A DNA stretch of 64,000 nucleotides from Bacteroidota bacterium (GTDB lineage: Bacteria > Bacteroidota > Ignavibacteria > Ignavibacteriales > Ignavibacteriaceae), in contig JAJYDC010000001.1 of NCBI GenBank assembly GCA_021777835.1, positions 248,001-312,000 on the forward strand. The letters are read 5' to 3'. The notes below the pieces were generated by a model that searched no databases, was not told the origin of the DNA, and worked only from the letters and a program-made list of their open reading frames with translations. Made by a program: the position numbers and the translations under genes. This document shows positions 23,802 to 34,475 of the stretch, one piece after another (position 1 is the first letter of the stretch; each line of letters starts with the position of its first letter).

Positions 23802-25020
23802 CTATAAGTTAAATGATAAACTTGATCTAGGTCTTTTTATACCTTCTCTTATTTTGTTTGGTATTGGCCTAGTTGCAATCTATAGCTCTACCCTCCATAA
23901 TCCTCATGCAAGCGGAAATTTTCACAAACAATTTATTTGGGGCTTAGGCGCAATAATTATGTTCTTTATTTTCTATTCGCTTCCAACCAATTTATTTAAG
24001 TCACTTGCAATACCTTCTTATATTGGCTCAATAGCGTTACTTCTTATTGTTTTGGTAATTGGAAAAAGAGTTTATGGCGCTAAGAGTTGGCTTGGGATTG
24101 AAGGTCTAGGATTTCAGCCTTCTGAATTTGCTAAACTGGGCACAATTATGGCGCTTTCTTTCTTCTTGAGCAGAAAGAATACGGATTTAGAAAGTTTCAA
24201 GGATATTCTGATTGCTCTAATAATCGGATTATTTCCAGTATTATTAATTTTGATTGAGCCAGATTTAGGAACGTCTTTTGTCTTTTTTGGAGTAATATTA
24301 ATCTTATTATTCTGGAAGGGAATTAGCTTATTCGGACTTTTTATAGTGCTCTCACCTGCCGTAATAGCAATATCCTCTCTATTTGGAATTTATTATTTGA
24401 TCGCAAGTTTAGTATTGGTACTGGTTTGTCTCTTCCTTTTTAAAAAGGATATTTTCTTTAGTGGTTCAATCTTTGCACTAAATCTAGCGTCGGGATTTTT
24501 TACCAAATATGTGTTCGATATATTAAGTCAGCATCAACAAACTAGAATAAAATCTTTTATAAATCCATGGGCTGATCCATTGGGTGCAGGCTACAATGCA
24601 ATTCAAGCAAAGGTTGCCGTTGGTTCTGGTGGGCTGCTTGGCAAAGGATTTTTGGCAGGTAATCAAACCCAACTTCAATTTATTCCGGAACAATGGACTG
24701 ATTTTATTTTTTGTGTTATTGGAGAAGAGTTCGGATTTATTGGCGCAATGATAGTACTAGGAATATTTCTATATCTATTTATCAGGCTATTAAAAATTGC
24801 GTCTTCAACTAAAGATGATTTTCTAAGCCTTACAATAATAGGTATTCTTGGAGTGTATCTTATTCATTTTATAATAAATATAGGCATGGTGGTTGGTGTC
24901 ATGCCAGTTATTGGTATTCCTCTACCATTCTTGAGCTATGGTGGAAGTTCTCTTGTGGTCGATATGATGATGCTTGGAATAGCTGCCAATGTGTTTAGAA
25001 CAAGGAAAAATTACACATAA
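23791..25020 (+). CDS. rodA: Rod shape-determining SEDS protein RodA
   Basis: SEDS multi-[63 protein letters not shown]. Confidence 0.97.
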   Translation: MRIDYKLNDKLDLGLFIPSLILFGIGLVAIYSSTLHNPHASGNFHKQFIWGLGAIIMFFIFYSLPTNLFKSLAIPSYIGSIALLLIVLVIGKRVYGAKSWLGIEGLGFQPSEFAKLGTIMALSFFLSRKNTDLESFKDILIALIIGLFPVLLILIEPDLGTSFVFFGVILILLFWKGISLFGLFIVLSPAVIAISSLFGIYYLIASLVLVLVCLFLFKKDIFFSGSIFALNLASGFFTKYVFDILSQHQQTRIKSFINPWADPLGAGYNAIQAKVAVGSGGLLGKGFLAGNQTQLQFIPEQWTDFIFCVIGEEFGFIGAMIVLGIFLYLFIRLLKIASSTKDDFLSLTIIGILGVYLIHFIINIGMVVGVMPVIGIPLPFLSYGGSSLVVDMMMLGIAANVFRTRKNYT

Positions 25021-25051
25021 ATTATTTCACTATTAACATTTAGGAGAAAAA

Positions 25052-25594
25052 TTGATTTTATCTGATAAGAAAATCTTAGAGGAAATTAAAAAAGGCTCAA
25101 TTGTCATAGAACCTTTTAGGATTGAGAATTTGGGCACTAATAGCTATGATGTTCACCTAAGTAAATGGTTATCTGTTTATGAAACTGATATTTTAGATGC
25201 TAAGGCTCATAATAAAATATCTAGATTTGAAATACCGAATGAAGGCTACATTCTTCTACCGTCGAAACTATATCTTGGAGTAACTGAAGAATATACAGAA
25301 ACTAGAAATTACGTTCCTTTTGTTGAGGGTAAATCAAGTATAGGAAGACTAGGTATTGATATTCATTCTACTGCTGGAAAGGGCGACGCCGGCTTTTGTA
25401 ATACTTGGACATTGGAAATATCAGTGAAACAACCTGTGAAAATTTATAAAGGGATGCCTATTGGTCAGATTATTTATTTCCAAATTGCGGGTGATGTTGG
25501 AACGCCATATAATAAAAAGAAAAATGCAAAGTATAATAAAAGGACGGAGTTTCCTGTTGAATCAATGATGTATAAAAACTTTGTAAAAAAATGA
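25052..25594 (+). CDS. dcd: dCTP deaminase
   Basis: IEPFRIENLGTNSYDVHLSKWL, FVEGKSSIGRLGIDIHSTAGKGDAGFCNTWTLEI; TTG start. Confidence 0.92.
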   Translation: MILSDKKILEEIKKGSIVIEPFRIENLGTNSYDVHLSKWLSVYETDILDAKAHNKISRFEIPNEGYILLPSKLYLGVTEEYTETRNYVPFVEGKSSIGRLGIDIHSTAGKGDAGFCNTWTLEISVKQPVKIYKGMPIGQIIYFQIAGDVGTPYNKKKNAKYNKRTEFPVESMMYKNFVKK

Positions 25595-26403
25595 AGTCAC
25601 TAAACAAACTAAAAAAGAAAAATGAAGAAGGAAAATTTATTTGTGTTGGACTTGACACCGATATTGATAAAATCCCTGGTCACTTAATGACATTAAACAA
25701 ACCAGTGGTTGAGTTTAATAAACAAATAATTGAATCCACTTCCGATTTTGCAGCCGGTTACAAATTAAACTTTGCATTCTATGAAAAAGACGGGAAACAA
25801 GGGTTAGAAAACCTTTCTGAAACAATTGAACTAATTCCTAAAGACGCTATAATAATTGCCGACGCAAAACGCGGAGATATAGGCAATACTTCTCAAATGT
25901 ATGCTAAAGCCATATTCGATCACTTTGACTTCGACGCAGTAACTATTAATCCTTACATGGGAAAAGATTCCGTAGAACCTTTTATTTCGTTTTCTGAAAA
26001 GCTTATTTTTATCCTCGCGTTAACATCTAATAAAGGTGCGGATGATTTTGAAAAATTGCAGCTAAATGATGGCTCATTTTTATTTCAGAGAGTAATAGCT
26101 AAGGTCAAAGATTGGAACCAATATAATAATTGTGGACTTGTTTTCGGTGCAACAAAAATAGAAGAACTTAAAGAAAACATTAACCTCATTGCCGATTTAC
26201 CCCTTCTTATTCCGGGTGTCGGAGCTCAAGGAGGAAGCTTCGATGATATTTTAAGAGTCTTAAGTTCCGCGAATAGGATAAATTATGTTGTAAACATTAG
26301 CAGAGGAATTATCTATAATTCATCATCAAACAATTTTGCGATTTCGGCACAAAATGAAATAAAAAAATATAATAATATTGCCAAGTCTATTTTGGGATAT
26401 TGA
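25591..26403 (+). CDS. pyrF: Orotidine-5'-phosphate decarboxylase
   Basis: FICVGLDTDIDKIP, IIADAKRGDIGNTSQMYAKAIFD, TINPYMGKDSVEPF, LIPGVGAQGG. Confidence 0.96.
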   Translation: MKSLNKLKKKNEEGKFICVGLDTDIDKIPGHLMTLNKPVVEFNKQIIESTSDFAAGYKLNFAFYEKDGKQGLENLSETIELIPKDAIIIADAKRGDIGNTSQMYAKAIFDHFDFDAVTINPYMGKDSVEPFISFSEKLIFILALTSNKGADDFEKLQLNDGSFLFQRVIAKVKDWNQYNNCGLVFGATKIEELKENINLIADLPLLIPGVGAQGGSFDDILRVLSSANRINYVVNISRGIIYNSSSNNFAISAQNEIKKYNNIAKSILGY

Positions 26404-26519
26404 TAATTTCTTTAGATTTGCAAAAGCAAAGTTGCGACTACAATAATAATAAGTAGCTGTTCAGATATAATTGGATATTCCACATTAAATCTAATTATAA
26501 ATTAAAAAGGGAACTGAAT

Positions 26520-27998
26520 ATGAACAGACGTGTGAATATCAGGGAAAAATTTCTTTATGAAATATGGAAAACCCAAAATTTTCATAAAGGATTAAGAACA
26601 GGGGATGCTAAACAAATAGAAATCATATCTCCGGGTGAGGAAAATAAAGAAACTGATGGCCCAGATTTTCTCCACGCTAAAATCAGGATTGATAATATTA
26701 CTTATATTGGTGATGTGGAAATTGATATATTCACTTCTGACTGGGAAAGCCATAAACATAGAACCAATAAATGGTACAATAAAGTAATCCTGCATGTAGT
26801 TTTAAACAGCAACATGAAACGTACATATGTCATTTCACAGAACGGCAGAAGAATACCATCTGTTTGCATTTCTTCATTTCTACGCGATGATCTAAGAGAA
26901 AATATTCAAAAATCGATATTATCCGAACGGAATAATCGAATGAAGAAGATGCCATGCATAGAAATGAATAACGTTGTCGACGAAAAGGATAAGTTGAATT
27001 TTATATATGACCTTGGAATATTGAGATTTAGATCTAAATGCGATAAAGCACTATCAAGACTAAAAGAAATTTCTTACCTTAAAGAACTATCGATAAAAGA
27101 ACCGGTAATTGGATATGATTTCGATGAAAGATTCTTTAATAGGACCTTTTCTCAATCTGATTTTAATGACAAAGCTATTTGGCATCAATTAATTTATGAA
27201 TCTGTTTTTGAAGCTCTTGGATATTCAAAAAATAAAGAAATAATGAAAAGCATTACAAAGGCCGCAGATGTAAATTTTTTTAATCAGCATATCAATCAAA
27301 GTAATTCTGTGGAATATATTGAAGCTGCATTATTTAATATTAGCGGACTATTGCCGGAAATAGACCATTTGCCTGATACAGAGACTTCTACTTATTTTAG
27401 AAATATCTATCAACTATGGTCAGATATAAGACCGAGTTATGACGGAAGATTATTCCATTTGTCAGAATGGCATTTCTTAAAGATGCGTCCTCAAAATTTC
27501 CCGACGATTCGCTTAGCCGGAGGTGTCCATATTTTGCATAGAATTCTTAGGGAAAACTTATTTGGAATTATAATTGAAAACATTGAAAATCAAGATATAA
27601 AAGATATTCCGAAACAACTCCAAGTACTAATAATGGTACACGGGCAAGGCTATTGGTCAAGTCATTATGTATACAACCAACCATCAAAAGAAAAAATAAA
27701 CTATTTTGTAGGAATATCCAGATCTGATGAAATAATAATAAATATTATTTTACCCATTCTCGTTGTATACTTCAACATTTTTAATAAGAAAGAATTGGCG
27801 CAAAAGGTTATTTCACTTTATCTTAATTATTATCAAAAAAGTAATAATAGTTTAGTAAATGAAGTGTCATCGGCATTATCCTTAAATACAGCTTGGAAAA
27901 GAAGCGTACTTTACCAGGGATTAATTGAATTATTCAGAAATTATTGCCTCAAAGATAAATGCTCTGAATGTCAAATAGGAAAGAAAGTATTTAGTTAA
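26520..27998 (+). CDS. DUF2851 family protein
   Basis: NREKFLYEIWKTQNF.., GPDFLHAKIRIDNITYIGDVEIDIFTSDWESHKH, C-terminal Cys cluster CLKDKCSECQIGK. Confidence 0.8.
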   Translation: MNRRVNIREKFLYEIWKTQNFHKGLRTGDAKQIEIISPGEENKETDGPDFLHAKIRIDNITYIGDVEIDIFTSDWESHKHRTNKWYNKVILHVVLNSNMKRTYVISQNGRRIPSVCISSFLRDDLRENIQKSILSERNNRMKKMPCIEMNNVVDEKDKLNFIYDLGILRFRSKCDKALSRLKEISYLKELSIKEPVIGYDFDERFFNRTFSQSDFNDKAIWHQLIYESVFEALGYSKNKEIMKSITKAADVNFFNQHINQSNSVEYIEAALFNISGLLPEIDHLPDTETSTYFRNIYQLWSDIRPSYDGRLFHLSEWHFLKMRPQNFPTIRLAGGVHILHRILRENLFGIIIENIENQDIKDIPKQLQVLIMVHGQGYWSSHYVYNQPSKEKINYFVGISRSDEIIINIILPILVVYFNIFNKKELAQKVISLYLNYYQKSNNSLVNEVSSALSLNTAWKRSVLYQGLIELFRNYCLKDKCSECQIGKKVFS

Positions 27999-28026
27999 TA
28001 ACAATATTATATTACTAATGTATATA

Positions 28027-28638
28027 CTAATTACTACCTGAAAGTCTTTGGATGTCATCTCTTAATTTTGCCGCTCTCTCATACTCTTCTGATTCAATAG
28101 CCTCTCTTAATTTATTTTGAAGAGAAGCTATCATTGCTTCTTTAGTTTTAGGCAGTTGTGATTCTTTTTCATCTTGAAATTCTTCCTTTTCTTCAAAAGA
28201 ATCTTTTTCAGACTCATCAGACGGAATAAATGATGCAGTTTCCATAACTGATTCCATAACATAAATCGGTGACTGAGTTCTTACAGCTAATGCAATCGCA
28301 TCACTAGGTCGGCTGTCAATTTCATTTGTCAAACCTGAAATTTCTACAATTATTTTAGCATAAAAAGTATTCTCTCTCAATTCATCTATCACAACTTCAT
28401 TTATTGTTGCCCCAAGATTTTCAATCACTTGCTTTAATAAATCATGCGTAAGTGGTCTTGGCGGTTTTATCCCTTCAATCTCAAGCGCAATTGCCTGTGC
28501 TTCAAATGCGCCTATTATAATTGGTAATCTTCTTGCTCCGTCTGATTCCTTAAGCAGTATTGCGTATGCTCCTCCAGCTGATGGACTTGAGGACAAGCCG
28601 AGGATTTCACATTGAACCTTTTGCAAATTTAACTCCAA
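28027..28638 (-). CDS. Bifunctional nuclease family (DUF151) protein with C-terminal UVR motif
   Basis: LPIIIGAFEAQAIALEIEG, SRPSDAIALAVR; C-terminal LREAIESEEYERAAKLRDDIQRL (UvrB/C motif). Confidence 0.9.
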   Translation of the reverse strand: MELNLQKVQCEILGLSSSPSAGGAYAILLKESDGARRLPIIIGAFEAQAIALEIEGIKPPRPLTHDLLKQVIENLGATINEVVIDELRENTFYAKIIVEISGLTNEIDSRPSDAIALAVRTQSPIYVMESVMETASFIPSDESEKDSFEEKEEFQDEKESQLPKTKEAMIASLQNKLREAIESEEYERAAKLRDDIQRLSGSN

Positions 28639-28643
28639 TCCTA

Positions 28644-29615
28644 TTATGCTTTAGCTTTCTTAATTTCTTCTGTTAAAGCGGGTAATATTTCAAATACATC
28701 TCCGGCAACGCCATAATCAGCAACAGTAAATATTGGTGCATCCTTATCTTTATTTATGGCTACTATGTATTTTGACGAAGACATCCCTGCTAAATGTTGT
28801 ATTGCTCCGGATATACCGCAAGCTATATACAATGTTGGGGAAACTGTTTTTCCGGTTTGACCAACTTGCTCTCTGTGAGGTCTCCATCCTGCATCAACTG
28901 CAGCTCTTGATGCTCCAACCGCTGCGCCTAATACATCTGCGAGATTTTCAACTAAGCTAAAATTTTCAGGTGCCTTTAAGCCTCTTCCGCCTGATACAAT
29001 GATATCTGCTTCAGCAACATCTAGCTTACCTTCAGATTTCTTATATTCAATAACCCTTGTCTTTAAATTAAGATTTGAGACTTCCTTAAGCTCAACTTTT
29101 AACTCCTGGGAAACCTCAGATACATTTGCCTTAAATATATTTGGCCGAATTGTAACAACCTTTTGATCTGATTTGAACTCAATATCAATAAGAGCTTTTC
29201 CTGCATAAACTGGCCTAGTAAAGACAATTGAATCCCCGGTAAGATCAACCGACATACAATCCATAATACAGCCAGCATTTAGTCGGGCTCCAACTCTTGG
29301 CGCTAAATCTTTTCCTAAAGCAGTATCACCAAAAATAAAATATTCTGCTTTGGTTTCAGTTGCAGCTTCTATGACTAAATCAGTATATGCTGAAGGGGAA
29401 TAATTCGCTAAGTCTTCACATTTATAGTAAATAACTCTTGAAATTCCATATTTGTGAATATCATTTAGATTATCGATATTACTTCCAAAAACTACCCCAA
29501 TTACTTCTGCACTAATTTTTGATGCTATGTTTTTTGAAAAACTTAAGACTTCAAAAGATACCTTCTTTAATTTATTTTCTCTCTGTTCAAGAATTGCCAA
29601 CACAGTATTAGACAT
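28644..29615 (-). CDS. etfA: Electron transfer flavoprotein subunit alpha
   Basis: DIIVSGGRGLKAPENF, GAAVGASRAAVDAGWRPHREQVGQTGKTVSPTLYIACGISGAIQHLAGM. Confidence 0.97.
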   Translation of the reverse strand: MSNTVLAILEQRENKLKKVSFEVLSFSKNIASKISAEVIGVVFGSNIDNLNDIHKYGISRVIYYKCEDLANYSPSAYTDLVIEAATETKAEYFIFGDTALGKDLAPRVGARLNAGCIMDCMSVDLTGDSIVFTRPVYAGKALIDIEFKSDQKVVTIRPNIFKANVSEVSQELKVELKEVSNLNLKTRVIEYKKSEGKLDVAEADIIVSGGRGLKAPENFSLVENLADVLGAAVGASRAAVDAGWRPHREQVGQTGKTVSPTLYIACGISGAIQHLAGMSSSKYIVAINKDKDAPIFTVADYGVAGDVFEILPALTEEIKKAKA

Positions 29616-29632
29616 AAAATATCTCCTTTTAA

Positions 29633-30379
29633 TTATATTACTTTTGCTTCTTCGTGGAGTAGCCTTACTAGTTCCGGTACTGCAGAAACATCTGTCCCAA
29701 TTATTCTCCCTGGTTGCTTAGCAACTGGTTTCCTCATCCTTAATACTTCAGTTAAATTTTCAGTATCAGGAATAAGTTTTTCAAGTATCTCTTTTTTCTT
29801 AGATGCCATTATCCCTTTAAGAGAAGCATATCGAGGCTCATTCAATCCTTTTTGTGCCGTAATCACCGCAGGAGTTTCGGACTCTACGACTTCTTTTCCT
29901 CCTTCTATTTCTCGCTCAGCAAATAGTTTTTGACCTTCAATCTTAAGATCTACTACGTTTGAAATACATGAGAAACCTAATAACTCAGATGTAATCTGTC
30001 CAACTATTGAATCATCGTAATCCACAGACTGTTTGCCCATAAATACAATTTCACATTGTTGAGCTTTTATTTCATCAGCTAATGCTCTTGCAATACCAAA
30101 GGAGTCTAATATTTTTTCTGTTTTTAATAATATTCCTTTATCCACTCCCATTGCTAGAGCTTTTCTTATGGATTCTTTACTATTTTCATTTCCAACGCTA
30201 ATTGCTATAACTTCTCCGCCAAATTTCTCTTTAGTCTTTAAAGCTTCTTCAACAGCAAATTCATCGTAAGGATTAATTATATATACAACACCGGTAGGAT
30301 CAATTAGCTTTTCATCTTGTCCAATCTTAACTCTGGTAGCTGTATCAGGTACATGGCTTATACAAACTGCAACCTTCAT
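29633..30379 (-). CDS. etfB: Electron transfer flavoprotein subunit beta
   Basis: INPYDEFAVEEALKTKEKFGGEVIAISVG, MGKQSVDYDDSIVGQITSELLG. Confidence 0.97.
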   Translation of the reverse strand: MKVAVCISHVPDTATRVKIGQDEKLIDPTGVVYIINPYDEFAVEEALKTKEKFGGEVIAISVGNENSKESIRKALAMGVDKGILLKTEKILDSFGIARALADEIKAQQCEIVFMGKQSVDYDDSIVGQITSELLGFSCISNVVDLKIEGQKLFAEREIEGGKEVVESETPAVITAQKGLNEPRYASLKGIMASKKKEILEKLIPDTENLTEVLRMRKPVAKQPGRIIGTDVSAVPELVRLLHEEAKVI

Positions 30380-30516
30380 CTATCCTCCTTTTTAATTTAA
30401 TTTTTGAATAAAATATAAACATACACTGCTATAAAATCAAACCAATGATATTTGAGTTTTGATTTATATCTATTGAAATTTTACTTAAATTATGGTAGTA
30501 AATAAAAAGTGATATT

Positions 30517-30807
30517 GTGCGAAATGAATTAGTGCATAAACCTGTATTGGATTTTGATTCCGAAAGTGATGTCTCAATAAGAACGGTTAGCAAAGTAGTA
30601 TTATTCAATGACGAATGGCATTCTTTTGACGAAGTGATTACCCAGTTGATTAAAGCAATTAACTGTTCCTTTGAGAAGGCAAGGGAACATACTTTTGAAG
30701 TCCATGTAAAAGGAAAATCCATAGTCTTTATAGGTGATATGAAAGATTGTCTTAGAGTTTCTTCTATTCTTGAAGAAATAGCTCTAAACACGCAAATTAT
30801 AACTTGA
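30517..30807 (+). CDS. clpS: ATP-dependent Clp protease adaptor ClpS
   Basis: SKVVLFNDEWHSFDEVITQLIKAINCSFEKAREHTFEVHVKGKSIVFIGD matches ClpS core; size 96 aa. Confidence 0.88.
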   Translation: MRNELVHKPVLDFDSESDVSIRTVSKVVLFNDEWHSFDEVITQLIKAINCSFEKAREHTFEVHVKGKSIVFIGDMKDCLRVSSILEEIALNTQIIT

Positions 30808-31016
30808 ACTCTGTGTGAATATTTGCGCATTTAATTGTGATATAAATACTCAATTTATTCGATAAGTCTAACATTTCCCTTGATACTAGTAGTTAATATT
30901 TCATATTTAAACTAGAAAACGGTATTAAAAATTGAATTATATATCCCTTATCATCATTAAACCTTAATTCAATGCCTTTTCCACCATTCGGCTAAGCCCC
31001 TGACCAATTAAATTCA

Positions 31017-31047
31017 TTGTTTATCCATCTCGTATTTTCTATATTTG
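31017..31047 (+). promoter_or_regulatory. Bacteroidetes-type promoter candidate for typA
   Basis: TTG-N20-TATATTTG about 30 bp before the GTG start. Confidence 0.45.
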
Positions 31048-31077
31048 TGGTTCAAATTTATAAATCTAAGGAAAAAT

Positions 31078-32922
31078 GTGAATAATTTTAGAGACGATAT
31101 TAGAAACATCGCAATAATAGCTCATGTTGATCATGGCAAAACTACTTTAGTTGACCATATGCTAAAGCAAACAGGTGCATGGAGAGATAATCAGCACATT
31201 GACAAAAGAGTAATGGATTCCAACGCTCTGGAAAAGGAGAGAGGAATTACAATACTTGCAAAGAATTTAAGCGTCAAGTATAAAGGAGTTAAGATAAATA
31301 TTATTGATACTCCTGGACACGCAGACTTTGGAGGAGAAGTTGAAAGAACCCTCAGAATGGTAGACGGTGTTCTTCTACTTGTCGATGCTGCAGAAGGCCC
31401 ATTACCGCAAACGAAATTTGTTTTGAAAAAATCACTTGACCTAAAGCTAAAGCCAATTGTTGTTATAAATAAAATTGATAGAAAGGACGCACGCCCAAAT
31501 GAAGTGCTAAATGAAGTTTTTGATCTTTTTATTTCATTAGGAGCTACTGAAGAACAACTTGATTTCCCGTTCGTGTATGCTATAGCTAAAGAAGGTATTG
31601 CTAAAACTAATCTTGAAGATGAAAATGTTGATTTAGGTCCATTGTTTGATTCAATAATAAGCAAAGTACCTGCACCGCAATGCGAGCTTGAAAATCCTTT
31701 TCAAATGCTTATTTCAGCTATTGACTACAATGATTATTTGGGAAGAATTGGTATAGGAAGGGTTCATAATGGCTCTGCAAAAGTCGGTGAGAATATTATT
31801 CTCATAACTAAAGATGGTACAAAGACTAATGCTAAGGTTTCAAAACTTTATTTATTTGAAAATATCAAAAGAGTTGACGCCGAAGAAATATCTGCCGGAG
31901 ATATCGGTGCTATTGCAGGTCTTGAAGATGTAGATATTGGCGATACTATTACAAGCCCGCTCAAACCCGAGCAACTTCCGTTTGTAGCAATAGATGAACC
32001 TACTATTACAATGAATTTTATGGTAAACAATTCTCCTTTTGCTGGACAAGAGGGAAAATATGTTACAACACGAAATATTAGCGAAAGATTATCCAGAGAA
32101 TTAAAATCAAATGTAAGCCTTAAAGTAGAAATGACAGATTCTCCGGATACATTTAAAGTCAGCGGAAGAGGAGAACTGCATTTAGCCATCTTAATTGAAA
32201 ATATGAGACGCGAAGGCTATGAAATGCAATTAAGTAGACCTGAAGTAATTTATAAAAAAGTTCATGACGTATTATCTGAACCGATGGAACATGTCATTAT
32301 TGATGTGCCTGATGAGTTTGTTGGCGTGGTAATAGAAAAACTAGGCAAAAGAAAAGCTGAGATGAAAAACATGCTCACTTTTAATAACAACACTCGTTTA
32401 GAGTTTATTATTCCTTCGCGGGGTCTTATAGGATACCGTGCAGAATTTATGACTGATACAAAAGGCACTGGGATTCTTCATCATAATTTTAATGGATATG
32501 AACCTTTCAAAGGTGAAATGGTCCATCGCCAAAGAGGCGCTTTAGTTGCAATGGAAGGTGGTACAGCTTCATCTTATGCAATGTTTAAACTTCAAGAACG
32601 ATCTGTCTTTTTCGTTGATCATGGCACTCGTGTTTACGAAGGAATGGTTGTTGGTGAAAACTCCCGCAATAATGATATGCATGTAAATGTTACAAAAACT
32701 AAACAACTTACTAACATGCGTTCATCCGGTGCTGATGAGGCGATAAGATTAGAGCCCCCTACAATTTTGACCTTAGAACAAGCAATTGAATGGATTACTG
32801 ATGATGAATATGTAGAAGTTACCCCTCAAAACATTCGAGTACGTAAACGTTTTCTAACTGATATGGATAGAAAAAATGCAAGGCTTGCTGCTAAACAAAA
32901 TGCAGCTGAAGCCGTTTCTTAA
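31078..32922 (+). CDS. typA: Translational GTPase TypA/BipA
   Basis: IAIIAHVDHGKTTLVDHMLKQ, DSNALEKERGITILAKN, IIDTPGHADFGGEVERTL; GTG 31078 after AAGGAAA preferred over track start TTG 31045. Confidence 0.97.
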   Translation: MNNFRDDIRNIAIIAHVDHGKTTLVDHMLKQTGAWRDNQHIDKRVMDSNALEKERGITILAKNLSVKYKGVKINIIDTPGHADFGGEVERTLRMVDGVLLLVDAAEGPLPQTKFVLKKSLDLKLKPIVVINKIDRKDARPNEVLNEVFDLFISLGATEEQLDFPFVYAIAKEGIAKTNLEDENVDLGPLFDSIISKVPAPQCELENPFQMLISAIDYNDYLGRIGIGRVHNGSAKVGENIILITKDGTKTNAKVSKLYLFENIKRVDAEEISAGDIGAIAGLEDVDIGDTITSPLKPEQLPFVAIDEPTITMNFMVNNSPFAGQEGKYVTTRNISERLSRELKSNVSLKVEMTDSPDTFKVSGRGELHLAILIENMRREGYEMQLSRPEVIYKKVHDVLSEPMEHVIIDVPDEFVGVVIEKLGKRKAEMKNMLTFNNNTRLEFIIPSRGLIGYRAEFMTDTKGTGILHHNFNGYEPFKGEMVHRQRGALVAMEGGTASSYAMFKLQERSVFFVDHGTRVYEGMVVGENSRNNDMHVNVTKTKQLTNMRSSGADEAIRLEPPTILTLEQAIEWITDDEYVEVTPQNIRVRKRFLTDMDRKNARLAAKQNAAEAVS

Positions 32923-32964
32923 CCAAAAGTTAATTTATTTTGAATAATTTGATAAGGAGTCAAT

Positions 32965-34425
32965 ATGTCTGAAGATTCAATATTGAGTTTGAAACCCGCT
33001 TTATTATGGAAATATTTCTATGATATTTCTCAAGTCCCTCGTCCTTCAAAGAAAGAGACTAAAATAATTGAGCATATTAAAACTTTCGCTGTAAATCATA
33101 ATCTTCAGTATAAAATTGACAAGGTTGGTAATATCGTTATTTCAATCCCCCCTACAAAAGGATTTGAGAAATCACCCACTATTGTATTACAGGGGCACAT
33201 TGATATGGTGTGTGAAAAGAATAAAGGCACTAAGCATGATTTTGAAAACGATCCGATTAAATTAGTTAGAGAAGACGGTTGGATAACCGCTGAGGGGACT
33301 ACTTTAGGCAGTGACAATGGAATAGGAGTAGCTGCCGCACTTGCAGCAGGAACAGATCCCGAAGTTCAGCATGGACCGCTGGAAATTCTTTTGACTATTG
33401 ATGAAGAAACTGGATTGACAGGCGCTAATAATCTGCAGCCGGGATTTATTACAGGAAAGACTTTACTCAATTTGGATTCGGAAGAAGACGGAGCTTTTTA
33501 CGTCGGATGCTCTGGTGGCGTAGATACTGCTGGGGTATTTAAAATCGATTATCAAAATGCGCCTTCTGGTTTTGTTGCATATGAATTATTAGTAACTGGA
33601 CTTAAAGGTGGACATTCCGGTTTAGATATAGATGCAGGTCGTGCTAATGCAATTAAATTATTAGTAAGATCTCTTAAAGCCCTTGAAAATATTGACTATC
33701 ATCTAGCTAAAATAGAAGGGGGGAGTAAGCGGAATGCAATTCCTAGAGAAGCTGAAGCTACTATTCTCTTTAATCCAACAGATGAAAAGAATATCTCTGA
33801 TATTCTAAATTATATGCAGTCTTGCTTCTTGAATGAATTCAATAAGTCAGACAATAAATTAAAGATTGAATTTAATAAATTAAATACTTCACCGGAAAAA
33901 GTATTTACTAATAGTTTTAAAGATAAAATAGTTAAAGTACTTTTATCTCTTCCGCATGGCGTAGTTGCCATGAGTCAGGATATTTCGGGACTGGTAGAAA
34001 CTTCAACCAATGTGGCGACTATTTCATTTCAAAAAGATGAGATTGTAATTGGTACAAGTCAAAGAAGCTCAATTGAAAGCGCACAATCATATATCGCCCA
34101 AAGTGTTGAATCTATATTTAGCCTATCCGGCGCAATTGTGAACTCTGGTGACGGATATTCCGGCTGGAAACCAAATTTAAATTCAGAAATCTTAAAAGTC
34201 TCTAAGAATGTCTTTACAAAGCTCTTTAAAAAAGAACCAGAGGTTAAAGCCATTCACGCCGGTTTGGAATGCGGAATTCTGGGCGAGAAATATCATGGTC
34301 TTGATATGGTTTCTTTTGGACCTACAATTCAAGGAGCGCACTCACCTGATGAGAGAGTAAATATTGAAACTGTTGATAAGTTTTATACTCTTTTAAAAGA
34401 GATTCTTAAAAATATTGCTAACTAA
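32965..34425 (+). CDS. pepD: Aminoacyl-histidine dipeptidase (M20 family)
   Basis: VLQGHIDMVCEKNKGTKHDFENDPIKL, GTTLGSDNGIGVA, TIDEETGLTGA, GLKGGHSGLDI, HAGLECGIL. Confidence 0.95.
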   Translation: MSEDSILSLKPALLWKYFYDISQVPRPSKKETKIIEHIKTFAVNHNLQYKIDKVGNIVISIPPTKGFEKSPTIVLQGHIDMVCEKNKGTKHDFENDPIKLVREDGWITAEGTTLGSDNGIGVAAALAAGTDPEVQHGPLEILLTIDEETGLTGANNLQPGFITGKTLLNLDSEEDGAFYVGCSGGVDTAGVFKIDYQNAPSGFVAYELLVTGLKGGHSGLDIDAGRANAIKLLVRSLKALENIDYHLAKIEGGSKRNAIPREAEATILFNPTDEKNISDILNYMQSCFLNEFNKSDNKLKIEFNKLNTSPEKVFTNSFKDKIVKVLLSLPHGVVAMSQDISGLVETSTNVATISFQKDEIVIGTSQRSSIESAQSYIAQSVESIFSLSGAIVNSGDGYSGWKPNLNSEILKVSKNVFTKLFKKEPEVKAIHAGLECGILGEKYHGLDMVSFGPTIQGAHSPDERVNIETVDKFYTLLKEILKNIAN

Positions 34426-34436
34426 AACTTAGTAAA

Positions 34437-34475
34437 CAAAATCAAGCAACTATATTTGTTATGTAGTTGCTTGAT
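34437..34475 (-). terminator. Hairpin between convergent pepD and histidine kinase genes
   Basis: 12-bp stem ATCAAGCAACTA / TAGTTGCTTGAT; on the minus strand followed by TTTTG. Confidence 0.55.

Noticed and set aside
31191-31664. 157-aa minus-strand ORF inside typA
   Set aside because: Antisense to a strongly conserved gene, Ser/Leu-rich low-complexity translation typical of spurious reverse-frame ORFs.
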